Assembly (NCBI GenBank): GCA_934426825.1
Contig: CAKRYI010000005.1
Location: forward strand, 1-64,000
Reading direction: 5' to 3'
Origin: an uncultured Acetatifactor sp.
Lineage (GTDB): Bacteria; Bacillota; Clostridia; Lachnospirales; Lachnospiraceae
DNA: 64,000 nucleotides
This document shows, one piece after another, positions 9,226-18,390 of the stretch. Below the pieces are notes generated by a model. That model had not been told where the DNA came from. It searched no databases and saw only the letters and a list, made by a program, of their open reading frames with translations. Each line of letters begins with the position of its first letter. The first letter of the stretch is position 1. The translations under genes were made by a program, and so were the position numbers.

Positions 9226-10452
9226 ATGTTGCTTACAATGATACCGTTATTTGATGGGGATATGGCTGTGCGTGCTTATTCGGTCTTTTCCCAGAAAAAC
9301 AATTATCTGTTAAATCCGTTAATGTTGGGAACCGGTCAGTTGGACGGCGCAGCAACTGTACCGGGACTGGAAATGATACAGAAGATGGGCGTGGAGACCA
9401 TTTCCGACGATAAGGAACTGTTTGTTCCCATCAGCAATATTTCCGTATTTGCTGATCTTGCGGGACAGTGCGATGCACCCCATGAGCGTATTGTGCTTTT
9501 GATAGACAACACCATTCCTCCCATTGAGATGTATATCAACAGACTGAAGGAGTTGAAGGCGCAGGGATATAAGCTGGCAATCCGCAAACTGGCAGTGGTG
9601 GAATTTGAAAACTATCATGAAGTATTGAAGCTGATGGACTATGTTTTGCTCAACAACAGAAAGATTGCCATAGACAAGGCGAAGATTTACTTTGGCAAAT
9701 TGTATCCCAACATTAAACTGTGTGCCGGAAATATCGAATCCAAGGAAATTTTTGAGGAACTGAAAGCGTCCGGCGGATATGAACTGTATGAAGGAAACTT
9801 TTACCGGGTTCCCGTCACAAAGGGACAGACCGAGGTCGCGCCGTTAAAAGTAAACTATATCGAATTACTGAATACGGTGAACAATGTGAACTTTGAGCTG
9901 ACTGACGCGGCAGATATTATCGGAAGGGACACTGCTCTGACAATTTCCCTGATTAAGATGGTAAACCGCATGTCCGTCAATTCCGGAATCAATTCCATTC
10001 GTCATGCGGCAGCCATGCTTGGACAGAAGGAACTGAAAAAGTGGATTAACACGGCGGTAGTCAATGCCCTGTATGCGGATAAGCCCAACGAGATTACCAG
10101 ACTTTCCCTGTTGCGTGCAAAATTCGCCGAAAATCTGGCTTCGTCCTTCGGACTGGCAATGAAAAAGGATGAGCTGTTCCTCATGGGACTGTTCTCCGTG
10201 CTGGATGTTATTTTGGAAAAGCCGATGTCAGAGGCTCTGGATATGGTAAAGGTGGCAGACGAAATCAGGGAGGCTTTAATCTATCACAAGGGTGTGCTGA
10301 CACCCGTACTGGATTTCCTGGTTCCCTATGAGGCTGCAAACTGGCCGGAGGTATCCAGACAGATGATTCTTAAAAATATCGAGACGGACGATGTGTCCAA
10401 GGCGTACATGGATTCCCTTGTATGGTATCGGGAACTGATGTCCAGTAAGTAG
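9226..10452 (+). CDS. EAL-like/HDOD domain signalling protein (YuxH type), probably catalytically dead EAL
   Basis: 408 residues. The N-terminal half aligns in pattern with EAL phosphodiesterase-like folds (IPLFDGDMAVRAYSVF near the start, a barrel-like series of strands to about residue 200). The second half is an HDOD domain (YIELLNTVNNVNFELTDAAD, then ALTISLIKMVNRM and RHAAAMLGQKELKKWI). The EAL and metal-binding residues needed for c-di-GMP hydrolysis are not seen, so it is likely a regulator or scaffold. The ATG was chosen for its AGGGGTG spacing; a GTG three codons earlier is too close to the same site. A small hairpin (GCGATG/CATCGC, 9195-9212) precedes it. Likely co-transcribed with purL, as no terminator intervenes. 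Confidence 0.82.
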   Translation: MLLTMIPLFDGDMAVRAYSVFSQKNNYLLNPLMLGTGQLDGAATVPGLEMIQKMGVETISDDKELFVPISNISVFADLAGQCDAPHERIVLLIDNTIPPIEMYINRLKELKAQGYKLAIRKLAVVEFENYHEVLKLMDYVLLNNRKIAIDKAKIYFGKLYPNIKLCAGNIESKEIFEELKASGGYELYEGNFYRVPVTKGQTEVAPLKVNYIELLNTVNNVNFELTDAADIIGRDTALTISLIKMVNRMSVNSGINSIRHAAAMLGQKELKKWINTAVVNALYADKPNEITRLSLLRAKFAENLASSFGLAMKKDELFLMGLFSVLDVILEKPMSEALDMVKVADEIREALIYHKGVLTPVLDFLVPYEAANWPEVSRQMILKNIETDDVSKAYMDSLVWYRELMSSK

Positions 10453-10481
10453 TTGACGAGCGGAAACGAATATATTATAAT
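10453..10481 (+). promoter_or_regulatory. strong promoter for the ECF transporter gene
   Basis: TTGACG, exactly 17 bases, then TATAAT. It begins immediately after the upstream stop codon. Confidence 0.75.
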
Positions 10482-10534
10482 CAACCTGCATTGTATCCGC
10501 AGAGAGCGGAATGATAGCAGAAAGGAAATTAAAT

Positions 10535-11110
10535 ATGGAACAGAAAACAAAGAAACTTGTCGGCGTAGGACTGATGACTGCGATTGTGATTGTATTGCAG
10601 GCATTGGCGGTAATGATTCGGCCAACCGGTATTTTCAATATCTCTCTGGTGCTGGTACCCATCGTGGTGGGAGCTGCACTGTACGGATATAAAGCCGGAG
10701 CATGGCTGGGATTTGTGTTCAGTATGGTCGTTTTGTTTACGGACACGGCTGCTTTTATGGCAATCAGTATTCCGGGAACCATTATCACGGTACTGGTAAA
10801 GGGAACTGCAGCGGGACTGGCAGCAGGTCTGGTTTACCTGCTTTTGGAGAGAACCAACCGTTATCTTGCGGTGGTTGTGGCTGCAATCGTCTGCCCGGTA
10901 GTAAATACGGGACTGTTTCTCGTGGGATGCCGTCTCTTTTTCATGGATACCATCAACGGATGGGCTGCCGCAAGCGGCTATGCTTCCGCAGGAACTTACA
11001 TGATTATGACACTGGTTGGTGTGAATTTCCTCATTGAGATGGGTGTCAACATTGTGCTCAGCTCCGTGATTATGCAGATTATCCGTATCGGCAAAAAGGA
11101 TAAAGCGTAA
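10535..11110 (+). CDS. ECF-type transporter substrate-binding (S) component
   Basis: A 191-residue membrane protein with five to six hydrophobic segments. The N-terminal pattern KKLVGVGLMTAIVIVLQALA, followed by a loop and LVLVPIVVGAALYG, is typical of energy-coupling-factor S components, which bind a vitamin or similar micronutrient and share the EcfA/EcfT module encoded elsewhere. The substrate is not evident: no vitamin biosynthesis gene lies beside it and I see no riboswitch in the short leader. The start is the ATG preceded by AAAGGA. An upstream ATG in the same frame has no ribosome binding site. Confidence 0.82.
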   Translation: MEQKTKKLVGVGLMTAIVIVLQALAVMIRPTGIFNISLVLVPIVVGAALYGYKAGAWLGFVFSMVVLFTDTAAFMAISIPGTIITVLVKGTAAGLAAGLVYLLLERTNRYLAVVVAAIVCPVVNTGLFLVGCRLFFMDTINGWAAASGYASAGTYMIMTLVGVNFLIEMGVNIVLSSVIMQIIRIGKKDKA

Positions 11111-11196
11111 GAGAATATTTAAAATATATGTAATATAGTACGAAAATATGCCTCGTGGAATATCTTATAGTAACAGATTGTGAAGGAAGATATTTC

Positions 11197-12144
11197 ATGA
11201 GGTATTTTTATTATGCCCTGATTGCGGTGGCGGTTTTACTTTTGATAACAGGGTTGGTCTGTCTGGTTTTATGCCTACGCAGGCGCCGCGCAGCCTGCAA
11301 GGTAAAGAAGCTGTCCTGCTGTCAAAAGAAGGAAAAACTAAACAGCGCTTTGGCACCTTTTGGGTTCTGCTATGATGAGAGGAATGACGCCATCTGTTCC
11401 GCCATGTACCCGTGGCAGCGCAAAATGGGGTACTGTCAGACCTATGATAAAGCTGCCTTTGCTATGAACATGGTGATGGACTGTGAGCCCATTTATTTTG
11501 ACTACAACTCACAGCGTTATTTGCTGGAGCTGTGGAAAGGGCAGTACGGCTGCACCACCGGAGCAGAGATTGGGCTGTATGTGAATCGGACGGCACACCC
11601 GGACAAAGACCCTGCGAGTCTTTTTTACGAGTGTGTGGGGGATGAGGAACGGATTCGGATGAAGTTCGTGCTGTACAGAAACGGCAAAAAGATTTTGGAG
11701 AGGGAGGATGTCCACTGGTGGCTTACCGGCTTTTGCGTGGGCATGACCGCGGTGCCGGAGGAACTGACCATGCAGGTAAGCCTTACGTTTCCCAATGCGG
11801 GAATGTTCCGTGCTTTCTGGAACGGACTTAGAAAGACCGGGTATGAGGAGAGGGACATCTGTGTTAAAAATTGCAGAACCGTGTTCTTTTACTTTGACGA
11901 GCCTCATCAGCCCAATCCGGGAATCTGCGGCAAAAGATGCCGGAGACGTGTGACAAGGAAGAACCGGAAAAATGCCGGACGGTATTGCAGAGTGACAAGG
12001 AAGTTTACGACAACGCTGGATAAGATTCTCTATATCGGCTTTTGTTTCCCACTGTTGTTCCGGTTTATTGTAAAGACCGGTTCTAAGAGCACCGGAAGAA
12101 AACTGCGAAGATGCAGGAGACAACATGGGAGGACTTTCCGATAA
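11197..12144 (+). CDS. DUF4474 membrane-anchored protein
   Basis: 315 residues. An N-terminal hydrophobic segment (about residues 5-28, rich in Leu/Val/Ala) is followed by Arg-rich RRRR, suggesting a membrane anchor with a cytoplasmic body. The body begins LNSALAPFGFCYDERNDAIC and continues with MYPWQRKMGYC, which I recognise as DUF4474. The C-terminal ~70 residues are strongly basic, with a second hydrophobic patch. The ATG was chosen for GAAGGAAG upstream. It ends 26 bases before the phosphoesterase gene, so the two are probably one operon. Biochemical function is unknown. The many Cys residues and the very basic tail are unusual. Confidence 0.75.
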   Translation: MRYFYYALIAVAVLLLITGLVCLVLCLRRRRAACKVKKLSCCQKKEKLNSALAPFGFCYDERNDAICSAMYPWQRKMGYCQTYDKAAFAMNMVMDCEPIYFDYNSQRYLLELWKGQYGCTTGAEIGLYVNRTAHPDKDPASLFYECVGDEERIRMKFVLYRNGKKILEREDVHWWLTGFCVGMTAVPEELTMQVSLTFPNAGMFRAFWNGLRKTGYEERDICVKNCRTVFFYFDEPHQPNPGICGKRCRRRVTRKNRKNAGRYCRVTRKFTTTLDKILYIGFCFPLLFRFIVKTGSKSTGRKLRRCRRQHGRTFR

Positions 12145-12170
12145 GGAAAGTTCGGCAAAGGGGGGCTTGT

Positions 12171-13070
12171 ATGTCGGAGCGTCTTAAGGAGGTTTACCGG
12201 AGGGCGGAGCGAATCTGCATTGACAAAAGTACCCGGATTGTCTGCATGAGTGACTGTCACCGGGGAGTTGGGAATCACGGGGATAATTTTCTGGCAAACC
12301 AGCATTTGTTCTTTGCGGCACTGCAATATTATTATGCGAGAAATTTCGCCTACTTTGAGTTGGGGGACGGAGACGAACTCTGGGAGAACAGAAGCCTCAG
12401 CCGTATTGTGGAGGTGCACAGCGACGCTTTCTGGCTGATGTCTGAGTTTTACTGTGCGGGAAGATTCAAAATGCTGTACGGAAATCATGATTCCCGGAAG
12501 AAAAACGATAAGTTCATGAAAATTCACTGCTGGAAATATTATTGCGATTCGGCAAAATGTGAGCTGGATTTGTTCCCCGGATTACAGGCGCAGGAGGGAA
12601 TCATGCTGGTGGATAAGTACACCGGACATGAAATCTTTCTGGTGCACGGGCATCAGGGGGAGCTTTTGAATGACACGCTGGCGCCGCTTGCGGCATTTCT
12701 GGTACGATTTGTATGGAAACCCTTGGAGATGCTTGGAATTTTAGACCCCACCAGCGCCGCCAGAAACTATAAAAAGCGCAAAAAAACCGAGCGGCGGCTG
12801 GAACATTTTGCATGGAAAAACAGGATTTTACTCGTTGCCGGACATACCCACCGCCCTGTTTTATCCAGACCGGGGGAAAGTTTTTATTTGAATGACGGAA
12901 GCTGTGTACATCCCCGCTGTATCACGGCGCTGGAGCTGGAAAAAGGTGCGGTGACACTGGTGAAATGGGCGGTGACGGTGCGACGTGACGGCACGCTGGC
13001 GGTGACGAGGGAAGTGCTGGAGGGGCCTGTCTTGTGGGAGGACTATTGGAGGCTCTCGCAAAAAGATTAG
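12171..13070 (+). CDS. calcineurin-like metallophosphoesterase
   Basis: 299 residues with the metallophosphoesterase motif series: SDCHRG (D-x-H, near residue 28), GDGDELWE (near 66), GNHD (near 103), HGHQGE (near 155) and GHTHRP (near 220). Two metal ions would be bound and a phosphoester hydrolysed. The overall layout resembles UDP-2,3-diacylglucosamine pyrophosphatase-like or Ser/Thr phosphatase-like members, but the substrate cannot be read from sequence. The ATG follows AAAGGGGGG at good distance. Probably translated from the same message as the DUF4474 gene just upstream. Confidence 0.87.
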   Translation: MSERLKEVYRRAERICIDKSTRIVCMSDCHRGVGNHGDNFLANQHLFFAALQYYYARNFAYFELGDGDELWENRSLSRIVEVHSDAFWLMSEFYCAGRFKMLYGNHDSRKKNDKFMKIHCWKYYCDSAKCELDLFPGLQAQEGIMLVDKYTGHEIFLVHGHQGELLNDTLAPLAAFLVRFVWKPLEMLGILDPTSAARNYKKRKKTERRLEHFAWKNRILLVAGHTHRPVLSRPGESFYLNDGSCVHPRCITALELEKGAVTLVKWAVTVRRDGTLAVTREVLEGPVLWEDYWRLSQKD

Positions 13071-13090
13071 GTAAAACGAGTGAGAAGTTG

Positions 13091-13119
13091 TTGCCCCCCT
13101 AAAAGTTTTGTGATATAAT
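13091..13119 (+). promoter_or_regulatory. carAB promoter
   Basis: TTGCCC, 17 bases, TATAAT. The leader carries a hairpin GCGGACC (13129-13135)/GGTCCGC (13150-13156). It is not followed by a T run and does not match the PyrR-binding loop consensus, so its role is open. Confidence 0.6.
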
Positions 13120-13189
13120 AAACCGATTGCGGACCGGAAGGATAATTCAGGTCCGCTCTTGTCAAGCCAAAACGGAAGAGAGGTAGAGT

Positions 13190-14377
13190 ATGAAAGCGTT
13201 TTTAATTTTAGAGGACGGCACGGTGTTTGAGGGAACTCATATTGGTGCCGACAAGGAAATTATCAGTGAAATCGTGTTTAATACATCTATGGCAGGATAT
13301 TTAGAGGTACTTACCGACCCGTCTTATGCGGGACAGGCAGTATGTATGACATATCCGCTGATTGGAAATTATGGAATCTGCAAAGATGACATGGAATCCG
13401 CAAGACCATGGCCGGACGGCTTTATCGTGAGAGAACTCTCACGTATTCCGAGTAACTTCCGTTGTGACATGACAATTCAGCAGTTTCTGGAGGAGAATGA
13501 CGTTCCGGGAATTGCGGGAATCGATACCAGAGCATTGACAAAAATCCTTCGCGAGAAGGGTACCATGAACGGTATGATTACCACCAACGAACACTATAAT
13601 ATAGAAGAAATTCTTCCGAAGCTGAAAGAGTACACGACAGGAAAAGTGGTGGAAAAGGTAACCTGTAGTGAGAAATATACCGTCAGCCCGACTACGGAGC
13701 TTGCGCAGAACGGACCTTTGTCCGGCGCGGCACGCTTTGACAAGGAAGGATATGCAAAGGGAATCCGTGAGCCGAGACCTTCACTGGTGACAGAGTTAAA
13801 CGGTGCGGGACTTAAGGTTGCGCTGATGGATTTCGGTGCGAAAGCCAATATCGCCCGCTCTCTTGCGGAGAGAGGCTGCGAGGTCACGGTTTATCCGGCG
13901 CTGACCCCCGCGGAGGAAATCATTGCCGATGCACCGGACGGCATTATGTTAAGCAACGGACCGGGAGACCCGAAGGAATGTACTTCCATTATTCAGGAAA
14001 TCAAAAAATTATATGATACAGAGATTCCGATTTTTGCAATCTGTCTGGGACACCAGCTCATGGCGCTTGCCACCGGAGCGGACACCCATAAGATGAAATA
14101 CGGACACAGGGGCGGAAACCATCCGGTGAAGGATTTGACGACCGGACGCGTATACATTTCCTCCCAGAATCACGGCTATGTGGTAGATACGGACAAGTTA
14201 GACCCGAAGGTGGCGGTTCCTGCATTTGTCAATGTCAATGACGGAACCAACGAAGGCTTAGCTTATACCGGCAAAAATATTTTCACGGTACAGTTCCATC
14301 CGGAGGCGTGCCCCGGACCGCAGGATTCCGGTTATCTGTTTGACCGGTTCATTACAATGATGAAGGGAGAAAATTAA
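13190..14377 (+). CDS. carA: carbamoyl-phosphate synthase, small (glutaminase) subunit
   Basis: Supplies ammonia from glutamine to CarB for carbamoyl phosphate, feeding pyrimidine and arginine synthesis. The N-terminal domain begins AFLILEDGTVFEG and carries FNTSMAGYLEVLTDPSY. The class I amidotransferase half has Cys285 in FAICLGHQLMALA and the catalytic His-Glu in VQFHPEACPGP. At 395 residues it is slightly longer than many CarA proteins, because of a linker between the two domains around residues 165-200. Ribosome binding site GAGAGG. Only one base separates its stop from the carB start, so translation is likely coupled. Confidence 0.98.
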   Translation: MKAFLILEDGTVFEGTHIGADKEIISEIVFNTSMAGYLEVLTDPSYAGQAVCMTYPLIGNYGICKDDMESARPWPDGFIVRELSRIPSNFRCDMTIQQFLEENDVPGIAGIDTRALTKILREKGTMNGMITTNEHYNIEEILPKLKEYTTGKVVEKVTCSEKYTVSPTTELAQNGPLSGAARFDKEGYAKGIREPRPSLVTELNGAGLKVALMDFGAKANIARSLAERGCEVTVYPALTPAEEIIADAPDGIMLSNGPGDPKECTSIIQEIKKLYDTEIPIFAICLGHQLMALATGADTHKMKYGHRGGNHPVKDLTTGRVYISSQNHGYVVDTDKLDPKVAVPAFVNVNDGTNEGLAYTGKNIFTVQFHPEACPGPQDSGYLFDRFITMMKGEN

Positions 14378-14378
14378 G

Positions 14379-17300
14379 ATGCCAAAGAATCCGAATGTAA
14401 AACGAGTAATGGTGATTGGCTCCGGCCCGATTGTAATCGGACAGGCAGCAGAATTTGACTATGCAGGTACACAGGCATGCCGCTCCCTGAAAGAGGAGGG
14501 CGTGGAGGTTATCCTTGTAAACTCCAATCCGGCAACCATTATGACGGATAAGGATATTGCGGACAAGGTATACATAGAGCCTCTGACCGTAAAAGTATTG
14601 GAGCAGATTATTGAAAAAGAAAAGCCGGACAGTATTCTCCCTACACTGGGTGGTCAGGCAGGACTGAACCTCGGTATGGAGTTGGAGGAATCCGGTTTCT
14701 TAAAATCCCACAATGTTACCCTGCTTGGAACAACGGCAGCAACTATCCGCAATGCGGAGGGACGTCAGGAATTTAAAGATTTGATGGAGCGCATCGGCGA
14801 GCCCTGCGCAGCTTCCAAGGTTGTGGAAAATGTGGAGGACGGTGTGGAGTTTACCAACACTATCGGTTATCCGGTCGTTCTTCGTCCCGCATATACGCTG
14901 GGTGGTTCCGGCGGCGGAATTGCGCATAATCAGGTGGAACTGGAAGAGATTCTGGAAAACGGTCTGAGACTTTCCCGTGTCGGACAGGTACTGGTGGAGC
15001 GTTGTATCGCAGGCTGGAAGGAAATTGAGTACGAGGTAATGCGTGACAGCGCGGGCAACTGTATTACCGTATGTAATATGGAAAATATCGACCCTGTAGG
15101 CGTGCATACCGGCGACAGTATTGTTGTGGCGCCTTCCCAGACGCTGAGCGACAAAGAGTACCAGATGCTTCGTACCTCCGCACTGAAAATCATTAACGAA
15201 CTGGAAATCACCGGTGGATGTAACGTGCAGTTCGCTTTGCATCCCACCAGTTTTGAATACTGTGTTATCGAGGTAAACCCCCGTGTAAGCCGTTCTTCCG
15301 CACTGGCAAGTAAGGCTACCGGCTACCCGATTGCAAAGGTAGCGGCGAAAATCGCTCTGGGCTTTACGCTGGATGAGATTAAGAATGCCATTACCCATAA
15401 GACTTACGCAAGTTTCGAGCCCACACTGGATTACTGTGTGGTAAAAATTCCGAGACTGCCTTTCGATAAATTTATTACGGCAAAGCGTACACTGACCACA
15501 CAGATGAAGGCAACCGGTGAGGTTATGAGTATCTGCAACAATTTTGAAGGCGCTCTGATGAAGGCAATCCGTTCACTGGAACAGCATGTGGACTGTCTGA
15601 GAAGCTATGACTTCAGCGCTCTTTCCAAGGAAGAGCTGATAGACCGACTGAAAATTGTGGACGACCAGCGTATTTATGTCATTGCAGAGGCAATCCGCAA
15701 GGGTATCAGCTACGAGCAGATTCATGAGATTACTCTGATTGACGAATGGTTTATCGACAAGATTGCCATACTGGTGGAGATGGAGAACGCATTAGAGACG
15801 CAGCCCCTTACCGTGGAACTGTTAAAAGAGGCAAAGAGACTGGAGTTCCCCGACAATGTGATTTCCCGTCTGACCGGCAAGCCGGAGGAAGAGATTAAGA
15901 AAATGCGTTATGATAACGGCATTAAGGCGGTCTACAAGATGGTAGATACCTGTGCCGCTGAATTTGCTGCGTCCACCCCTTATTACTATTCCGTATTCGG
16001 CGGAGAGTGCGAGGCAGTGGAGACCAAGGGACGCAAGAAAGTGCTTGTTCTCGGTTCCGGCCCTATCCGAATCGGACAGGGTATCGAATTCGATTACTGT
16101 TCCGTACATGCCACATGGGCATTTGCCAAGGCGGGATATGAGACTATCATTATCAACAACAACCCGGAGACCGTAAGTACGGACTTCGATATTGCGGATA
16201 AACTGTATTTTGAGCCGTTGACCCCCGAGGATGTGGAATCCATTGTCAACATTGAAAAACCGGACGGTGCCGTGGTGCAGTTCGGCGGACAGACTGCTAT
16301 TAAATTAACGGAAAGTCTGATGAAAATGGGTGTGCCCATTTTGGGAACCAAGGCGGAGGACGTGGACGCTGCCGAGGACAGAGAGCTGTTTGACGAAATA
16401 CTGGAGCAGACCGGAATTCCCCGTGCGGCAGGCGGAACCGTATACACTGCCGAGGAGGCAAAGGCGGTTGCCAACAGACTCGGTTATCCCGTGCTGGTAA
16501 GACCTTCCTATGTATTGGGAGGACAGGGTATGCAGATTGCCATTTCCGATGAGGAAATCGAGGAATTTATGGCAATTATCAACCGTATCGCCCAGGATCA
16601 TCCTATTTTGGTAGATAAGTATTTACAGGGAAAAGAGATTGAGGTCGACGCAGTGTGCGACGGAACCGATATTCTGATTCCCGGTATTATGGAGCATATT
16701 GAGAGAACCGGTATTCACTCCGGCGACAGTATTTCCGTTTATCCCGCACCGACCATTGACCAGACGGTAAAGGAGAAAATTGCGGAGTACACCAGAAGAC
16801 TGGCTAAGGCGCTTCATGTCAAGGGTCTGATTAATATCCAGTTTATCGCCATCGGTGAGGACGTTTATGTAATTGAGGTAAATCCCCGTTCTTCCCGTAC
16901 CGTTCCTTATATCAGCAAGGTGACGGGTATTCCTATTGTGGATCTGGCAACCGAGGTTATTATCGGTAAGACCATCCGTGAACTTGGTTATGAGCCGGGA
17001 CTGCAGCCGGAGGCAGAGTATTTTGCCATTAAGATGCCGGTATTCTCCTTTGAGAAAATCAGGGGTGCAGAAATCAGCCTCGGTCCGGAAATGAAATCCA
17101 CCGGAGAATGTCTTGGTATCGCAAAAACCTTCAACGAAGCACTGTACAAGGCATTTTTGGGCGCCGGCGTGGAACTTCCCAAGTACAAGAATATGATTAT
17201 CACGGTAAAGGATGCCGATAAGGGCGAGGCAATCGAAATCGGCAGACGTTTTGAGAAGTTGGGCTATACCATTTACGCCACCAGAAGTACGGCGGCTGCT

Positions 17301-17573
17301 TTGAATGAAGCGGGTGTAAAAGCGAGAAAGGTCAACAAGATTTCTCAGGAGTCACCTACCGTTATGGACTTGATTCTGGGGCACAAGATTGACTTGGTTA
17401 TTGACACGCCGACTCAGGGACGTGACAAGACGAGGGATGGTTTCCTTATCCGCCGTACCGCTATCGAGACGGGAATCTACTGCATTACCGCCATGGATAC
17501 GGCAAGGGCTCTGGTTACCAGTATGGAGCATGCAAGCAAGGAACTTACACTGGTAGATATTGCCACTCTGTAA
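14379..17573 (+). CDS. carB: carbamoyl-phosphate synthase, large subunit
   Basis: 1064 residues, the usual length. Two homologous ATP-grasp halves each open with the pre-ATP-grasp motif: MVIGSGPIVIGQAAEFDYAG near residue 10 and VLGSGPIRIGQGIEFDYCS near 556. Each half binds one ATP, for carboxyphosphate and carbamate phosphorylation. The C-terminal ~140 residues form the MGS-like allosteric domain (IIDTPTQGRDK-like region present as VIDTPTQGRDKTRDGFLIRR). Operon partner of carA. Transcription ends at a strong terminator just downstream. Confidence 0.98.
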   Translation: MPKNPNVKRVMVIGSGPIVIGQAAEFDYAGTQACRSLKEEGVEVILVNSNPATIMTDKDIADKVYIEPLTVKVLEQIIEKEKPDSILPTLGGQAGLNLGMELEESGFLKSHNVTLLGTTAATIRNAEGRQEFKDLMERIGEPCAASKVVENVEDGVEFTNTIGYPVVLRPAYTLGGSGGGIAHNQVELEEILENGLRLSRVGQVLVERCIAGWKEIEYEVMRDSAGNCITVCNMENIDPVGVHTGDSIVVAPSQTLSDKEYQMLRTSALKIINELEITGGCNVQFALHPTSFEYCVIEVNPRVSRSSALASKATGYPIAKVAAKIALGFTLDEIKNAITHKTYASFEPTLDYCVVKIPRLPFDKFITAKRTLTTQMKATGEVMSICNNFEGALMKAIRSLEQHVDCLRSYDFSALSKEELIDRLKIVDDQRIYVIAEAIRKGISYEQIHEITLIDEWFIDKIAILVEMENALETQPLTVELLKEAKRLEFPDNVISRLTGKPEEEIKKMRYDNGIKAVYKMVDTCAAEFAASTPYYYSVFGGECEAVETKGRKKVLVLGSGPIRIGQGIEFDYCSVHATWAFAKAGYETIIINNNPETVSTDFDIADKLYFEPLTPEDVESIVNIEKPDGAVVQFGGQTAIKLTESLMKMGVPILGTKAEDVDAAEDRELFDEILEQTGIPRAAGGTVYTAEEAKAVANRLGYPVLVRPSYVLGGQGMQIAISDEEIEEFMAIINRIAQDHPILVDKYLQGKEIEVDAVCDGTDILIPGIMEHIERTGIHSGDSISVYPAPTIDQTVKEKIAEYTRRLAKALHVKGLINIQFIAIGEDVYVIEVNPRSSRTVPYISKVTGIPIVDLATEVIIGKTIRELGYEPGLQPEAEYFAIKMPVFSFEKIRGAEISLGPEMKSTGECLGIAKTFNEALYKAFLGAGVELPKYKNMIITVKDADKGEAIEIGRRFEKLGYTIYATRSTAAALNEAGVKARKVNKISQESPTVMDLILGHKIDLVIDTPTQGRDKTRDGFLIRRTAIETGIYCITAMDTARALVTSMEHASKELTLVDIATL

Positions 17574-17596
17574 AAGAAATTCAATTATTTTCACAT

Positions 17597-17642
17597 AACC
17601 TGCATATACTACTTACAGAAAGAGTAGATATGCAGGTTTTTT
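17597..17642 (+). terminator. Rho-independent terminator of carAB
   Basis: AACCTGCATATACTAC pairs with GTAGATATGCAGGTT with only one small irregularity, followed by a run of T. Confidence 0.9.
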
Positions 17643-17672
17643 GTTGGCAAAAAGACCGGAAAGGTATGAAAA

Positions 17673-18314
17673 ATGGAACACAGAATGACAGCGGAAACCT
17701 ATCCCTTTGTGGCGAGACCGCTACCTTATGAATATGATGCGCTGCTTCCGGCGATTGATGAGGAGACATTGCACTTTCACCATGACAAGCACTATAAGAC
17801 CTATGTGGATAATCTGAATAACACGCTGGCGGATTATCCGGAATTACAGCAGATGAGCCTGAAAGAGCTGCTGATTTCCTTGGAGGAGCTTCCGGCTGCC
17901 GCACAGACCCCTATCCGCAACAACGGCGGGGGCGTGTACAATCACGAACTTTATTTTGATGCCATGAAAAGCCCCGTGGGGCAGGAGGTGTGCGGTGAAC
18001 TGGCGGAGGCGATAAACCGGGATTTCGGTTCCTATAAACAGTGGCAGGAACAGATGAAGCAGGCGGCGGTTGGGCAGTTTGGCTCCGGCTGGGCATGGCT
18101 TTTGACCGACTGTGACGGAAAGCTGTCCGTTGTGCAGACACCCAATCAAAATGTGCCGGATCTGGCAGTGTATACCCCGCTGTTTCTGGTGGACGTGTGG
18201 GAGCACGCCTATTATCTTCAATACCAGAACCGCAGGGCGGACTACGTGGACGGCTGGTTTTCTCTGATTAACTGGCGCAAGGCGCAGAAGCGTTATGCGG
18301 AGCGCTGCCAATAA
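17673..18314 (+). CDS. superoxide dismutase, Fe/Mn family
   Basis: 213 residues. Converts superoxide to peroxide and oxygen. The metal ligands are recognisable: His36 in the TLHFHHDKHYKTYVDNLN helix, the His of GGVYNHELYF, and the Asp and His of DVWEHAYYLQY. The Fe/Mn-SOD signature GSGWAWL is also present. Metal preference cannot be decided by eye. The N-terminus has a short extra stretch (EHRMTAETYPFVARP) before the usual PLPYEYDAL, and no export signal. It starts just after the carAB terminator, preceded by GGAAAGG. For an anaerobe this is an oxygen-tolerance gene. Confidence 0.93.
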   Translation: MEHRMTAETYPFVARPLPYEYDALLPAIDEETLHFHHDKHYKTYVDNLNNTLADYPELQQMSLKELLISLEELPAAAQTPIRNNGGGVYNHELYFDAMKSPVGQEVCGELAEAINRDFGSYKQWQEQMKQAAVGQFGSGWAWLLTDCDGKLSVVQTPNQNVPDLAVYTPLFLVDVWEHAYYLQYQNRRADYVDGWFSLINWRKAQKRYAERCQ

Positions 18315-18390
18315 AAAGGGGATAGTAAATCCGGACGATTTGTGCTATTTTGATAGTAAAGAAAAATACGGAAGAAAAGGAGAAAAAACT

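Noticed and set aside
13129..13156. carAB leader hairpin considered as a PyrR attenuator
   Set aside because: Neither the PyrR loop consensus nor a following T run is present.
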